DNA of 64,000 nucleotides from Phyllobacterium zundukense (GTDB taxonomy: Bacteria > Pseudomonadota > Alphaproteobacteria > Rhizobiales > Rhizobiaceae). Numbering within the stretch: position 1 is the first letter of the stretch; each line of letters starts with the position of its first letter. The stretch covers positions 3,136,501 to 3,200,500 of the forward strand of contig NZ_CP017940.1 of NCBI RefSeq assembly GCF_002764115.1. The letters are read 5' to 3'. Positions 9,874 to 19,853 of the stretch are shown piece after piece. Under the pieces are notes generated by a model. It did not search any database. It had not been told where the DNA came from and worked only from the letters and a program-made list of their open reading frames with translations. Made by a program: the position numbers and the translations under genes.

Positions 9874-10143
9874 TCAATGTATTGAAATGATGCCGTCGAC
9901 GGCCCGCCATTCGCGCGGCTCGATCAGACGCTGATGCACGATACGGACCGAGTGCAATGGGCCCTCGATGTCCTTGCACCAGAAATCAAGAAAGCCTTTC
10001 AATTCCGGAAAAGTCGGAGCAAGATCGTACTCCTGCCATATATATAGCTGGAGGAAGCTGGGGTGGTCGGGAAGGCGATAATGTATTTCCGCTGTCGTCA
10101 GCCCGTAACCCTTCAACTGAAGTTCGAATGCTCTCGTGGTCAT
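9874..10143 (-). CDS. usg: Usg family protein
   Basis: The 89-residue protein matches the small alphaproteobacterial Usg family: LQLKGYGLTTAEIHYRLPDH at the start, the IWQEYDLAP(T)FPEL core, and a GPLHSVRIVHQRLI segment. The family name comes from an ORF beside tryptophan genes and no biochemical role is established. It is divergent from the groEL gene with about 110 bp between them, so promoters for both must lie there. Confidence 0.82.
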   Translation of the reverse strand: MTTRAFELQLKGYGLTTAEIHYRLPDHPSFLQLYIWQEYDLAPTFPELKGFLDFWCKDIEGPLHSVRIVHQRLIEPREWRAVDGIISIH

Positions 10144-10246
10144 GAATATTACCCTTGTGGATCAACTCATGCATCACACTGAATCTTGTCCGATTCTATT
10201 GTGTTTTCAAGGGGAGATTACGATTTTTCCTGAAAAAGAGGAGTAA

Positions 10247-11881
<1,635 letters not shown>

Positions 11882-11913
11882 CGCAATACCGGCTTCAGAC
11901 GAAAAAACGAACC

Positions 11914-14514
11914 TCAGACGGCTCGCCGGGTAAAGCCACCAGCCGCCGGGAACGCCGCCGCCTTCCTCCAGGCTGCGCGGGGCAATCTGACGAGCGTCGT
12001 CCAATGCGGCACGTTCTTCAGAAGTTCCCGGGCGAGCAGGCCAGCGGCGATGCCACCGATGATCGACGCGGCCGCGAACACAGGCCAGGGCAATTTTGCT
12101 TCCAGCGGAGCCAATACCAGCTCCGGCACGAACCTGTGGAACAGGTAGATGTAATAGCTTGCGGCTGAGATCGGGAGCACCAAACCCGCAACCCATCGTG
12201 GCATTGGCAAGCGCGGGGCGAACAGCAGAGCCCCAAGAAACGCAAACTGCAGCATGTACTTCACCCAAGAACCGACCCAGTTTCCACCGTAATAGGCAAC
12301 CAGTGGAAAGATGACCGCTCCGGCAGCAAGAACCAGAATCTTTCTCGACACATTGTCGGCAAAATACGCCAGCCAGCCGAAAGCGGTCAGGTAAAGAATC
12401 CACGGTACGGTGAAAACCTCCCGGTCGCCAAGCGGCCAGACAACCGGTCCGAGGAAACGAAGCGCCATTGCCGCTGCAAGAATTGATAGCCCAAAGAAGA
12501 ATGGGGTTTTTGCGCCAGCTTTACGCATGGCAGGAATGGCGAACAACCCGGCCCAGATCACCACCATCTGGACATAGGCTTCGACGAACCAGTACAGGAA
12601 CGGCAGCATGGTTCGTTCGGCCGGATCGGTGAGGCCGAAGTTCCCCACGAGAAATACGGATCCCCACGGCATCTTGCCCCAGACAACTCCGTAGAGCGCG
12701 ATGATCAGATAATAGGGCACAAGTACCGACATTACGGGCCGGAAGACTCTGGCGACGCGACCGGAGAACAGATTGCCGCTCTGGAAGCGTGCGAGGCTGT
12801 AGCCGATCAGCATGACCATCGCGGCAGCGCCCCCTGGCGCGGGCCAAAGGGTAGCGTGCTGGATGACGACAAGCAGGATCGCCAGGGTCCGGATCACCAG
12901 ATCGATGCCAAGGCTCTGCATCCGGGTCTTGGCCTGTTGCATGGTGGCGAGTTCAGCGATCGGCCTGTTCTCCCAGCCCTCGGGAAGATGGTTCAGGATG
13001 CGCTCAAGGTTCAATGACAGCCGTACATAGCGCAGCGAGTCACCGCCCAGCGACACGAAGGTATCCTGATCCGCGGTCCTCTGTGGAAAGAACGCCTCCC
13101 TGAACACTTCCCTGACATTTTCGGTCCTGCGGAACCGGCAGTCCTCATAGCTAGCCTTAAGCTGTTGATAATCGATTTTTCCGGACGCGAGGCGCGGCAG
13201 CTTGTCCTGCCGGCTAACGGCAACGTGCATGGCCGTCAAACCGCTCGTTTCGATCAGTGTCTTGCGAACGGCATCTTCCGAGTGCGCCGAGGTGTACATG
13301 GCAACGATGGACTGGTCGTCGCCGAAAACAGCTGCCTGGACACCCTTCAATGACAATGCCTGCTCGAGCGCATCGTGACCAATGCGCAAACCTGCGATCT
13401 TCGACATTCTGCTGCGACGGCCGACGACACGATAAAGCCCGTCTCTGTTGCGAACCGCCAGGTCTCCCGTCTTCAGTTCGGCCAGTTCCGCTCCGCGGTT
13501 CAAATCAGCGCGGCTGGCAGCATAGCCCATCATGACGTTGGGGCCGCGATAGACCAGCTCACCGGGTGTATCGGCCATACGGATCTCGCGTCCATCTTCG
13601 TCGACCAGACCGAGCACTCCATTCGGAATCGCGAGCCCGATGCTGTCCGGATTGTCATTGAGCAGGTGCGGGGGGACAAAGGCGATTCGCGCTGTGGCTT
13701 CCGTCTGCCCATACATCACAAAGAGTTCGCCGCCGTTCTGTGCAAGATAATCGCTGTAGAGGCGCACGAGATCGGCCGGCAGCCGCCCGCCTGCCACCGT
13801 CATCAGCCGTAGGTGCGGCAGGCGTTGGTCGCGGAAACCTATCTTTTCGAAAAGTTCGAAGGAATATGGGACACCCGGAATGTTTGTGCAGCGATTGTCG
13901 CGCAGGTCATGGATAAAGCCGGGGTCAAGAATCGATTTGCCGGGCACGAAGAGGCTGGCGTGCACAGCCAGATGGGAGTTGAGAACCGAGAGCCCGTATG
14001 AATAGTGCAGCGGCAGCACCAGCGTTCCGCGGTCATCGCTATCGAGGTGCAGGTATTCCGCGATGGAGGCCGCATTGGCAGCAAGGTTTGCACTGGAGAG
14101 CCGCACACATTTACCCTCGCCAGTGCTGCCGGAGGTCGACAGAAGCAATGCAAGATCAGGATGGAGGATTTCAGACGACGGTTGCGCTGTCTCGGCGGCA
14201 CGCCACCGGCCTTCAAATTGACGGAAATGGATATCTGGCCTGAACCTTTCCTCAAAGCGAACCGCAACGCTCGTGTCGCCCGGCGGCAGCAGCGCGATCG
14301 CGTGCCCGCCCGCAAGTGCTGCCAGATAGGCAATGATCGCGTGTTCGGAAAGGCTCGCATCAATGGCGATCAGGCGCTTTTCTGTGCCGAATGCCGACGC
14401 CTGGTCCGTAACGCGAGCTGCCAGCTGATCATATGTGACGATGGCCCGGTCAGGAATGATCAGGGCGGGCATATTGCCGCCATCGGAGAGGCGTTCGACA
14501 AAGAATGGAACCAT
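11914..14514 (-). CDS. AMP-ligase / carrier-protein / acyltransferase-3 fusion
   Basis: The 866-residue protein joins three modules. Residues ~15-450 form an adenylate-forming ligase, with the STSGSTGEGK loop near 122, MYGQTEATARI near 260 and LKTGDLAVRNRDG near 340. Residues ~455-530 contain a carrier-like domain with GGDSLRYVRL, whose serine is the expected phosphopantetheine site. Residues ~545-845 form a polytopic acyltransferase-3 (OafA-like) domain opening with RTLAILLVVIQH, including the conserved catalytic histidine. The layout implies that a carboxylic acid is activated, loaded on the carrier and passed to a membrane transferase. The acid and the acceptor are unknown. The ATG at 14514 lacks an obvious ribosome-binding site. 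Confidence 0.85.
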   Translation of the reverse strand: MVPFFVERLSDGGNMPALIIPDRAIVTYDQLAARVTDQASAFGTEKRLIAIDASLSEHAIIAYLAALAGGHAIALLPPGDTSVAVRFEERFRPDIHFRQFEGRWRAAETAQPSSEILHPDLALLLSTSGSTGEGKCVRLSSANLAANAASIAEYLHLDSDDRGTLVLPLHYSYGLSVLNSHLAVHASLFVPGKSILDPGFIHDLRDNRCTNIPGVPYSFELFEKIGFRDQRLPHLRLMTVAGGRLPADLVRLYSDYLAQNGGELFVMYGQTEATARIAFVPPHLLNDNPDSIGLAIPNGVLGLVDEDGREIRMADTPGELVYRGPNVMMGYAASRADLNRGAELAELKTGDLAVRNRDGLYRVVGRRSRMSKIAGLRIGHDALEQALSLKGVQAAVFGDDQSIVAMYTSAHSEDAVRKTLIETSGLTAMHVAVSRQDKLPRLASGKIDYQQLKASYEDCRFRRTENVREVFREAFFPQRTADQDTFVSLGGDSLRYVRLSLNLERILNHLPEGWENRPIAELATMQQAKTRMQSLGIDLVIRTLAILLVVIQHATLWPAPGGAAAMVMLIGYSLARFQSGNLFSGRVARVFRPVMSVLVPYYLIIALYGVVWGKMPWGSVFLVGNFGLTDPAERTMLPFLYWFVEAYVQMVVIWAGLFAIPAMRKAGAKTPFFFGLSILAAAMALRFLGPVVWPLGDREVFTVPWILYLTAFGWLAYFADNVSRKILVLAAGAVIFPLVAYYGGNWVGSWVKYMLQFAFLGALLFAPRLPMPRWVAGLVLPISAASYYIYLFHRFVPELVLAPLEAKLPWPVFAAASIIGGIAAGLLARELLKNVPHWTTLVRLPRAAWRKAAAFPAAGGFTRRAV

Positions 14515-14716
14515 TGAAATGCCCAAACCACTTCTGAAAAATCGCGGACGCAATGAATGGTGTGCAGATACATTTCTGGAGTAGTTTAGTCAATTTTACG
14601 TTGTGGGGAAAACTCACGAGCAGCAGAGCAAATTGGCAGTCTGCGAATGAGCTCGCGAAAATTCGCAGCTCTACGCTTCGGCGGCCATGATCTCGTTGAA
14701 CGCATCAATCAAAAGA

Positions 14717-14777
14717 GCAACTTTTTGGTTGCACTTCCCATCTCACCTTGTCATAGTAAGCGCAACCAGGAGGTTGC
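14717..14777 (+). promoter_or_regulatory. Promoter and paired operators of the AHSA1-arsR operon
   Basis: Two inverted repeats with the same half-site flank a promoter-like pair. GCAAC-N6-GTTGC lies at 14717-14732 and GCAACC-AGGA-GGTTGC at 14762-14777. The second palindrome overlaps the AGGAGG ribosome-binding site and sits 4 bp before the ATG. TTGCAC (14730-14735) and CATAGT (14753-14758) with 17-bp spacing could be -35 and -10. The arrangement suggests autorepression by the downstream ArsR-type protein, an inference not yet tested. Confidence 0.6.
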
Positions 14778-14781
14778 ACTT

Positions 14782-15228
14782 ATGACCGATCGTATCGAGA
14801 AAAGCATCGAGCTGAACGCCCCTGTCGAGCGCGTCTGGCGGGCGCTGACGGATCACGAGGAGTTTGGCGAATGGTTCCGGGTCAAGCTGGACGGTCCCTT
14901 CGTTGCCGGACAGGTCTCGACCGGCCGCATTACCTATCCCGGCTATGAACACATCAAATGGGAGGCGACGGTCAAAGAGATCGACGCGCCGCGCCTGTTC
15001 TCAATGACATGGCATCCCTACGCCATCGATCCCGATGTCGACTATTCCGGTGAACCGCCGACGCTCGTTGAGTTCCGGCTTGAACCCACGTCAACCGGCA
15101 CGCGCCTGACGGTCACCGAATCCGGCTTCGATGCCATGCCCAAGCACCGTATGCCGGAAGCCCTGCGCATGAACGAAGGTGGATGGGAGGAACAGGTGAA
15201 GAATATCAAGGCATATGTTGAGCGATAA
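14782..15228 (+). CDS. SRPBCC/AHSA1-domain protein
   Basis: The 148-residue protein begins DRIEKSIELNAPVERVWRAL, the classic start of an AHSA1-type START-like fold that binds hydrophobic ligands in a deep cavity. W and F residues along the WHPYAIDP and EFRLEPT strands fit the family. Its stop overlaps the start of the ArsR gene by 14 bp, a pairing seen widely where the regulator and a ligand-binding partner are co-transcribed. The ligand is unknown. The ATG at 14782 follows AGGAGG; the upstream open frame was rejected. Confidence 0.86.
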   Translation: MTDRIEKSIELNAPVERVWRALTDHEEFGEWFRVKLDGPFVAGQVSTGRITYPGYEHIKWEATVKEIDAPRLFSMTWHPYAIDPDVDYSGEPPTLVEFRLEPTSTGTRLTVTESGFDAMPKHRMPEALRMNEGGWEEQVKNIKAYVER

Positions 15229-15562
15229 TATCCACGCGCCCGACCCCGCGCCGCAGTTCGCCGCGCATGTGTTTGCCGCCCTCGGCGCTCGCACTCGACT
15301 GTCGTTGCTTGCAAAACTCAGCGACGGGCAGCCGCGTTCGATTGCCGGCCTCTCGACCGATACCAGCCTGACAAGACAGGCCATCACCAAGCATCTGCAC
15401 GTTCTGGAGAATGCCGGGCTGGTCGTCAGCACCAAAGTCGGACGGACAAGCCAATTCGCCTTCCGGCCCGAGCCGATCGAGGAGGTGCGCGCCTATCTCG
15501 CAAGTGTCTCGCAGCAATGGGACGATGCCCTGTCGCGGCTTCGCTCGTTCGTCGAACGCTAA
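15215..15562 (+). CDS. ArsR-family transcriptional regulator
   Basis: The 115-residue winged-helix protein has the layout FAALGARTRLSLLAKLSDGQPRSIAGLS, followed by the recognition helix SLTRQAITKHLHVLENAGLV and the wing TKVGRTSQFAF. It lacks the CxC metal site of arsenic or cadmium sensors. It probably senses an organic ligand or works with the overlapping AHSA1 partner. The likely operators are the two GCAAC/GTTGC palindromes in the shared promoter. Confidence 0.9.
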   Translation: MLSDNIHAPDPAPQFAAHVFAALGARTRLSLLAKLSDGQPRSIAGLSTDTSLTRQAITKHLHVLENAGLVVSTKVGRTSQFAFRPEPIEEVRAYLASVSQQWDDALSRLRSFVER

Positions 15563-15703
15563 GCAGAACGCTCCCGCCTACAACCATTGTACTACGCCGC
15601 TCGCATTGTTCGCTTGCGGCAAGGGGCGTATAGTTTTGGCGATGGGGAGCGAGGGGATAATTCGCGGCCACCGGCGCGCGCCGTGCCGCGCGGGAGGTGT
15701 GAA

Positions 15704-15997
15704 ATGACCACTTATGTGATGCTCATCAACTGGACCGACCAAGGTGTAAAGAGTGTTCGCGAGTCACCGGCAAGGCTCGACGCGGCGAGGAAGCTTCTCG
15801 CCGAGATGGGCGGCTCCTTCAAGGAATTCTACCTCACCATGGGCGAGTACGACATGGTTGTCGTTGGAGAGGCGTCCGACGATGCGGTGATGGCGCGGTT
15901 CGCCCTTTCCCTCGCCATGAAAGGCAATGTGCGCACGCGCACCTTGAAGGCCTTCCCCGAGGCAGCCTATCGCGAGATCATCAACTCGCTCGGCTAA
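15704..15997 (+). CDS. GYD-domain protein
   Basis: The 97-residue protein matches the GYD family: MTTYVMLINWTDQG at the start, FYLTMGEYDMVVVGEA in the middle (the GxYD segment that names the family), and a LKAFPEAAYREII end. The fold is a ferredoxin-like dimeric alpha-beta barrel; no activity is established. The ATG at 15704 follows GGGAGG; the longer upstream frame has no signal. It is alone between the ArsR gene and a convergent methyltransferase. Confidence 0.85.
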   Translation: MTTYVMLINWTDQGVKSVRESPARLDAARKLLAEMGGSFKEFYLTMGEYDMVVVGEASDDAVMARFALSLAMKGNVRTRTLKAFPEAAYREIINSLG

Positions 15998-16046
15998 GCG
16001 CCGCGACAGACTGATACAGGGCCGGCTGTCATTGAAATAGCATCGG

Positions 16047-16871
16047 TCAAGACTTATGCCCGGCAACCAGCACGGCGGGGAAAGCCATGGCATATCCGCC
16101 GCCCTGTCTGAACCGCGTGGCGCCATCCATGATGGCCTGGTGAATGCGTTGGCGTTCCTCCGCCGTCTGCTGCTCGAGCAGCATGGCCGTGCGAACCGTA
16201 CTCTTGTAGATCACCTCGACGGCATCCTGCGCGCTTGCGCAGCGCCAGACCAGCGGTATCTCCGTGACCGTGATGGCATCGAAGCCGGTCGATGCCAGCA
16301 CCTTCCGGCTTTCGACAGGATCGCTGAAGCGGAAGAGCGAGGGTGCCGGGGGCAACGGCACATCGAGACGCCCATGCTCCCTGATGGCGCCGAGAACCAG
16401 TTCGAAGAACTCGTGCCGGTCCGGCGTGGACCAGACCGTGAAGGCATAGTGGCCACCCGCGCCAAGCACGCGGAACGCTTCCGCTATCGCCCGGTCGGGC
16501 TCTGCCATATGCAACAGGCCGAAGGCGCAGATCACCGCATTGAAGCTGCCGTCGTCGAAAGCAAGGTTCTCCGCGTCCCCTTCGGCAAACTGCGTCTGCG
16601 GAAAGTGTCGCCGCGCATGCTCGACCATTGACGGGGCGAAGTCGATGCCAATCGCGGTAGCGCCGCGCGCCGTCGCCCGGGCAGCGCCATATCCGGGACC
16701 GCTGGCAACATCGAGCAGGCGCGTTCCTCGGGTGACATGCGTTGCGTCGAGCAGCGGATCGGCAGCGCCACTGGTGATCCCGCCGAGCCAGGCGGCATAT
16801 CCGGAAGCCTTGCTGGTCCAGCCCTGCTGCTCCAGCTCCTTGAATGACGCGCCTTTCTCCGGCTCTGTCAT
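16047..16871 (-). CDS. SAM-dependent methyltransferase (type 11)
   Basis: The 274-residue protein has motif I LLDVASGPGYGA near residue 51, the acidic loop in IGIDFAPSMVEHA, GDAENLAFDDGSFNAV near 92 and the post-motif GAGGHYAFT. It is a UbiE/type-11-like methyltransferase of unknown substrate. It starts 8 bp after the stop of the HxlR gene and is probably in one operon with it. Upstream codons to 17018 overlap that gene and lack a ribosome-binding site. Confidence 0.85.
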   Translation of the reverse strand: MTEPEKGASFKELEQQGWTSKASGYAAWLGGITSGAADPLLDATHVTRGTRLLDVASGPGYGAARATARGATAIGIDFAPSMVEHARRHFPQTQFAEGDAENLAFDDGSFNAVICAFGLLHMAEPDRAIAEAFRVLGAGGHYAFTVWSTPDRHEFFELVLGAIREHGRLDVPLPPAPSLFRFSDPVESRKVLASTGFDAITVTEIPLVWRCASAQDAVEVIYKSTVRTAMLLEQQTAEERQRIHQAIMDGATRFRQGGGYAMAFPAVLVAGHKS

Positions 16872-16879
16872 GACCGCCT

Positions 16880-17572
16880 CTACGACACCCTGCGCTGCTC
16901 GGCGGCGAATGTGCTCAATCCGAGCCATTGCTGCATGGCGCTGGCAATATTCGGGTCGCCGTCGAATTCGAGATTGCCGGCCTCGACCTCGCGGCGCACG
17001 ACGGTCAGCCCCATCCATATCGCGGTCATGCTCTTCAAGGAGCTCGTCACCAGCAGATCGACGTCGAAACCGGGATCGAAACCGCAGAGGTCCACCGAGG
17101 TTCCGTCAACGACCAGCCAGTAGTTCTGCTTTGACTCGGGCAATTCCGGATACAGAAACTGTATCGTGCAGCGCTGTTTCGGCAGCGGCTTCGGATTGAG
17201 ATTGCGCCGCATGTCCCACATCAGCAGCGAGGGATCGAGGTTTCGGAGCGTCAGCTGCGATTCCACCCAGCGGTGCCCCCACGCGCCGATGCCCAGGACG
17301 ATGGGGCGCAGATCCTCGCCGGCCGGCGAAAGATGATATTCGGTAACGCCATTGGCATTGGGAACCGCAACGATAACACCCGCCCGCTCCAGTTCCTTCA
17401 GCCGTTTCGACAGCAGCGCAGGCGACATGCGCGGCACGCCGCGGCGCAGATCGTTGAAGCGGGTCGTGCCGAGCAGGAGCTCGCGCACCACCAGCGTCGT
17501 CCACCGCGAGCACAGTATTTCCGAAGCCATCGCCACCGGGCAGAACTGGCCGTATCCTCCGCGCTGTTCCAT
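16880..17572 (-). CDS. HxlR-family regulator with extra C-terminal domain
   Basis: The 230-residue protein has an HxlR winged helix at residues ~10-105: QFCPVAMASEILCSRWTTLVVRELL, RFNDLRRGVPRMSPALLSKRLKELE and GVTEYHLSPAGEDL. It is followed by about 110 residues with hydrophobic strands that resemble the SCP2-like ligand-binding extension of long HxlR proteins. C11 and C22 sit where redox or quinone-sensing members keep cysteines, but sensing is not shown. It is divergent from the acyl-CoA dehydrogenase gene, and a palindrome lies between the two. Confidence 0.87.
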   Translation of the reverse strand: MEQRGGYGQFCPVAMASEILCSRWTTLVVRELLLGTTRFNDLRRGVPRMSPALLSKRLKELERAGVIVAVPNANGVTEYHLSPAGEDLRPIVLGIGAWGHRWVESQLTLRNLDPSLLMWDMRRNLNPKPLPKQRCTIQFLYPELPESKQNYWLVVDGTSVDLCGFDPGFDVDLLVTSSLKSMTAIWMGLTVVRREVEAGNLEFDGDPNIASAMQQWLGLSTFAAEQRRVS

Positions 17573-17635
17573 ATTTTCCCACCATATTTCTTAGAGAAGG
17601 AGGATACCGCAAAAGCCCGATAAAACCTACGGGGT

Positions 17636-17652
17636 AGTACAGATCGTGTACT
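17636..17652. promoter_or_regulatory. Likely HxlR operator palindrome
   Basis: AGTACA at 17636-17641 and TGTACT at 17647-17652 form a perfect 6-5-6 inverted repeat in the 144-bp divergent region between the HxlR gene and the acyl-CoA dehydrogenase gene. HxlR/YodB-type proteins bind compact dyads of this size, so this is the best candidate operator for both promoters. It is a sequence-only inference. Confidence 0.55.
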
Positions 17653-17716
17653 GGACAGGAGGCTTGGAGAGGAGGATTCTGTCCCGCGGTCAGCAATGGC
17701 CCAAAAGGAGGAGAAT

Positions 17717-18883
17717 ATGAACACTCTGGCAAATAAATCACCCATCGATACGGACGCAGCGCCACCTGGCAATGCGATCGATATTGCCCATTCATTATCG
17801 CCTACCCTCGCCGCGCGTGCGGCCGAGTTCGACGCGAACGATACCTTCGTCGCCGAGAACTACAAATTGCTGAAGGAAGCCGGCCTCGTCGAGGTCGGCG
17901 TACCGCGCGGACTTGGCGGCGGCGGGGCTGAAGTCGCCGAGCTTGCCGAGATGCTGCGCGTCATGGCCCATGCCTGCTCGTCGACTGCGCTCGCCTTTTC
18001 CATGCACACCCACCAGGTCGCGATCCCCGCATGGCGCTGGCGCCATCAGAAGGTGGCCGCCGTCGAACCCCTGCTGAAACGCGTCGCCGCCGAGAAGCTC
18101 ATCCTTCTGTCCAGCGGCGGTTCCGACTGGATCGGCGGCTCCGGCATTGCGGAAAAGGTCGAGGGCGGCTACCGCATCTCGGCGCGCAAAGTCTTCACGT
18201 CCGGCGCCAATGCCGGCGATATATTGATGACCGGCGCCATCTGCCGGGCGGAAGACGGTTCCGAGAACGTCATCCATTTCGGCGCATCGATGAAGGCCGA
18301 TGCCGTCAAGATCGTCGACACCTGGAAGGCGCTCGGCATGCGCGGCACGGGTTCGAACGATGTCGTGCTCGAAGACCTGTTCATCCCCGATGCGGGCGTC
18401 GCCTTCTCACGCAAGGCCGGCGAATGGCATCCGGTGTTCCAGGTCATCGCCACGACAGCCTTTCCGCTGATCTATGCGGTCTATCTCGGCGTCGCCGAAA
18501 GCGCCCGCGACATCGCCATCCACCTGGCCAAGAAGAAGAAGCCAAACGAAAACGCGTTCAATCTGGCCGGCCGCATGGACACGTCTTTGCGTGCCGCACA
18601 GCTTGCGCATCAATGGATGGTCAAGACCGCCGAAGGCAATACGCCGTCCGCCGAAAGCGTCAACGAGATCATGATCGGCCGCTCCCTTGTCGCCGAACAT
18701 GCGATCAAGACGGTGGAACTGGCGCTGGAACTTGCCGGGGGCAGCGGCTTCTATCGCAGCAACGGGCTTGAACAGCGCTTCCGCGATATACAGGGCGCGC
18801 GCTTCCATCCCCTGCAGCAGGGCCCGCAGGCTCGCTATGCCGGGGCCATGGCGCTCGGCCAGTCGGTGAACTGCATCTTCTGA
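17717..18883 (+). CDS. Acyl-CoA dehydrogenase family protein
   Basis: The 388-residue flavoprotein has the three-part ACAD fold: a helical N-domain (GVPRGLGGGGAEVAELAEML), a beta-domain (SGGSDWIGGSG ... YRISARKVFTSGANAGD) and a C-domain (AGGSGFYRSNGLEQRFRDIQ). It probably uses FAD to oxidise an acyl-CoA or, as in DszC/SfnB-like relatives, to oxygenate a substrate. The catalytic base was not placed with certainty. The ATG at 17717 follows a perfect AAGGAGGAG; an ATG at 17696 was rejected. Likely controlled by the divergent HxlR regulator. Confidence 0.85.
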   Translation: MNTLANKSPIDTDAAPPGNAIDIAHSLSPTLAARAAEFDANDTFVAENYKLLKEAGLVEVGVPRGLGGGGAEVAELAEMLRVMAHACSSTALAFSMHTHQVAIPAWRWRHQKVAAVEPLLKRVAAEKLILLSSGGSDWIGGSGIAEKVEGGYRISARKVFTSGANAGDILMTGAICRAEDGSENVIHFGASMKADAVKIVDTWKALGMRGTGSNDVVLEDLFIPDAGVAFSRKAGEWHPVFQVIATTAFPLIYAVYLGVAESARDIAIHLAKKKKPNENAFNLAGRMDTSLRAAQLAHQWMVKTAEGNTPSAESVNEIMIGRSLVAEHAIKTVELALELAGGSGFYRSNGLEQRFRDIQGARFHPLQQGPQARYAGAMALGQSVNCIF

Positions 18884-19052
18884 ACGAGGGTGGAGGCGGG
18901 GTACCAGCCCTCGCCTCCGCGACAACCAGCAAGGTTGTCCTCTTGCCTGACACAATTCAGGGTTGAAGGCTTGACGAGCCTCACCTAATGTGGCCAAAAC
19001 GTGGTCGTTCCATGTCGGGAAATTGACCAGCCCACAGCCGGAGAGGAAGCCC

Positions 19053-19838
19053 ATGTTCACCAGAACAGTCCCCCTTCTTGTCGCTGCCGCCATGCTATTC
19101 ACCCTTTCTGCCGGATTGTCATTTGCTCAGGACAAGGCGCTGAACGATGCGCTGGACAATGCCTTTGGCAGCCATGACAATTATCTGGCGGTCATCAACA
19201 GCTTCCAGGCGGCCGTGAAGGCACATGACACGGCAGCCGTTGCCGCCGCTGTGCGCTATCCGATCGGCGTCGAAATCAACGGCAAGGCATCGACGATCAA
19301 ATCGGCCAGCCAGTTCGTCAAGAACTACGATGCAATCATGACCAGGGAGATCACCGACGCCGTGGTCAAGCAGAAGCTGGATGACCTCTTCGTCAACTGG
19401 AAAGGCATCATGTTTGGCGACGGCGAGATCTGGATCAACGGCATCTGCAATGACAACACTTGCAAGAATGTCGACATAAAGGTTGCAACGATCCAGTCCA
19501 CCGCCAACCTGGCTGCGCCGGCGCCTTCGGGCGAAGTGCGCTGCGGCTGGATCGAGAACCCGACACCCGGGGATCTTTTTCTCATCGACAAGGACGCGAC
19601 CTGGACGATCACCTCGCAGGGCCAGGCCGAGGGCCCCGATGCGGCCGGGGTCGATAACATCCCTGACGGCGATCCAAAGCAGTTCGTCGACACGAGCCGT
19701 GGCACGGGCCATGGCTATAGCTGCGGCTGCCTCACGGTGGAGACCAATGCCAAGGACCAGCGCATCACCAAGGTCGTTTCCGGCAAGAACCTGCCGCTGG
19801 CAAAATGCCGTGCCGACAAGGCCCTGCCCAAGCCCTGA
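19053..19838 (+). CDS. Secreted protein with C-terminal DUF4087 domain
   Basis: The 261-residue protein has a cleavable signal peptide (hydrophobic residues 5-24, AFA-like site before QDKAL). An N-terminal half (residues ~35-165) resembles SnoaL-like or uncharacterised periplasmic folds. The C-terminal half matches DUF4087: RCGWIENPTPGDLFLIDKD, then FVDTSRGTGHGYSCGCL, and a closing LPLAKCRAD. The conserved cysteines suggest disulfides in the periplasm. Function unknown. The ATG at 19053 follows GAGAGGAAG. Confidence 0.72.
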   Translation: MFTRTVPLLVAAAMLFTLSAGLSFAQDKALNDALDNAFGSHDNYLAVINSFQAAVKAHDTAAVAAAVRYPIGVEINGKASTIKSASQFVKNYDAIMTREITDAVVKQKLDDLFVNWKGIMFGDGEIWINGICNDNTCKNVDIKVATIQSTANLAAPAPSGEVRCGWIENPTPGDLFLIDKDATWTITSQGQAEGPDAAGVDNIPDGDPKQFVDTSRGTGHGYSCGCLTVETNAKDQRITKVVSGKNLPLAKCRADKALPKP

Positions 19839-19853
19839 GGCCTTGGAGCCCGC

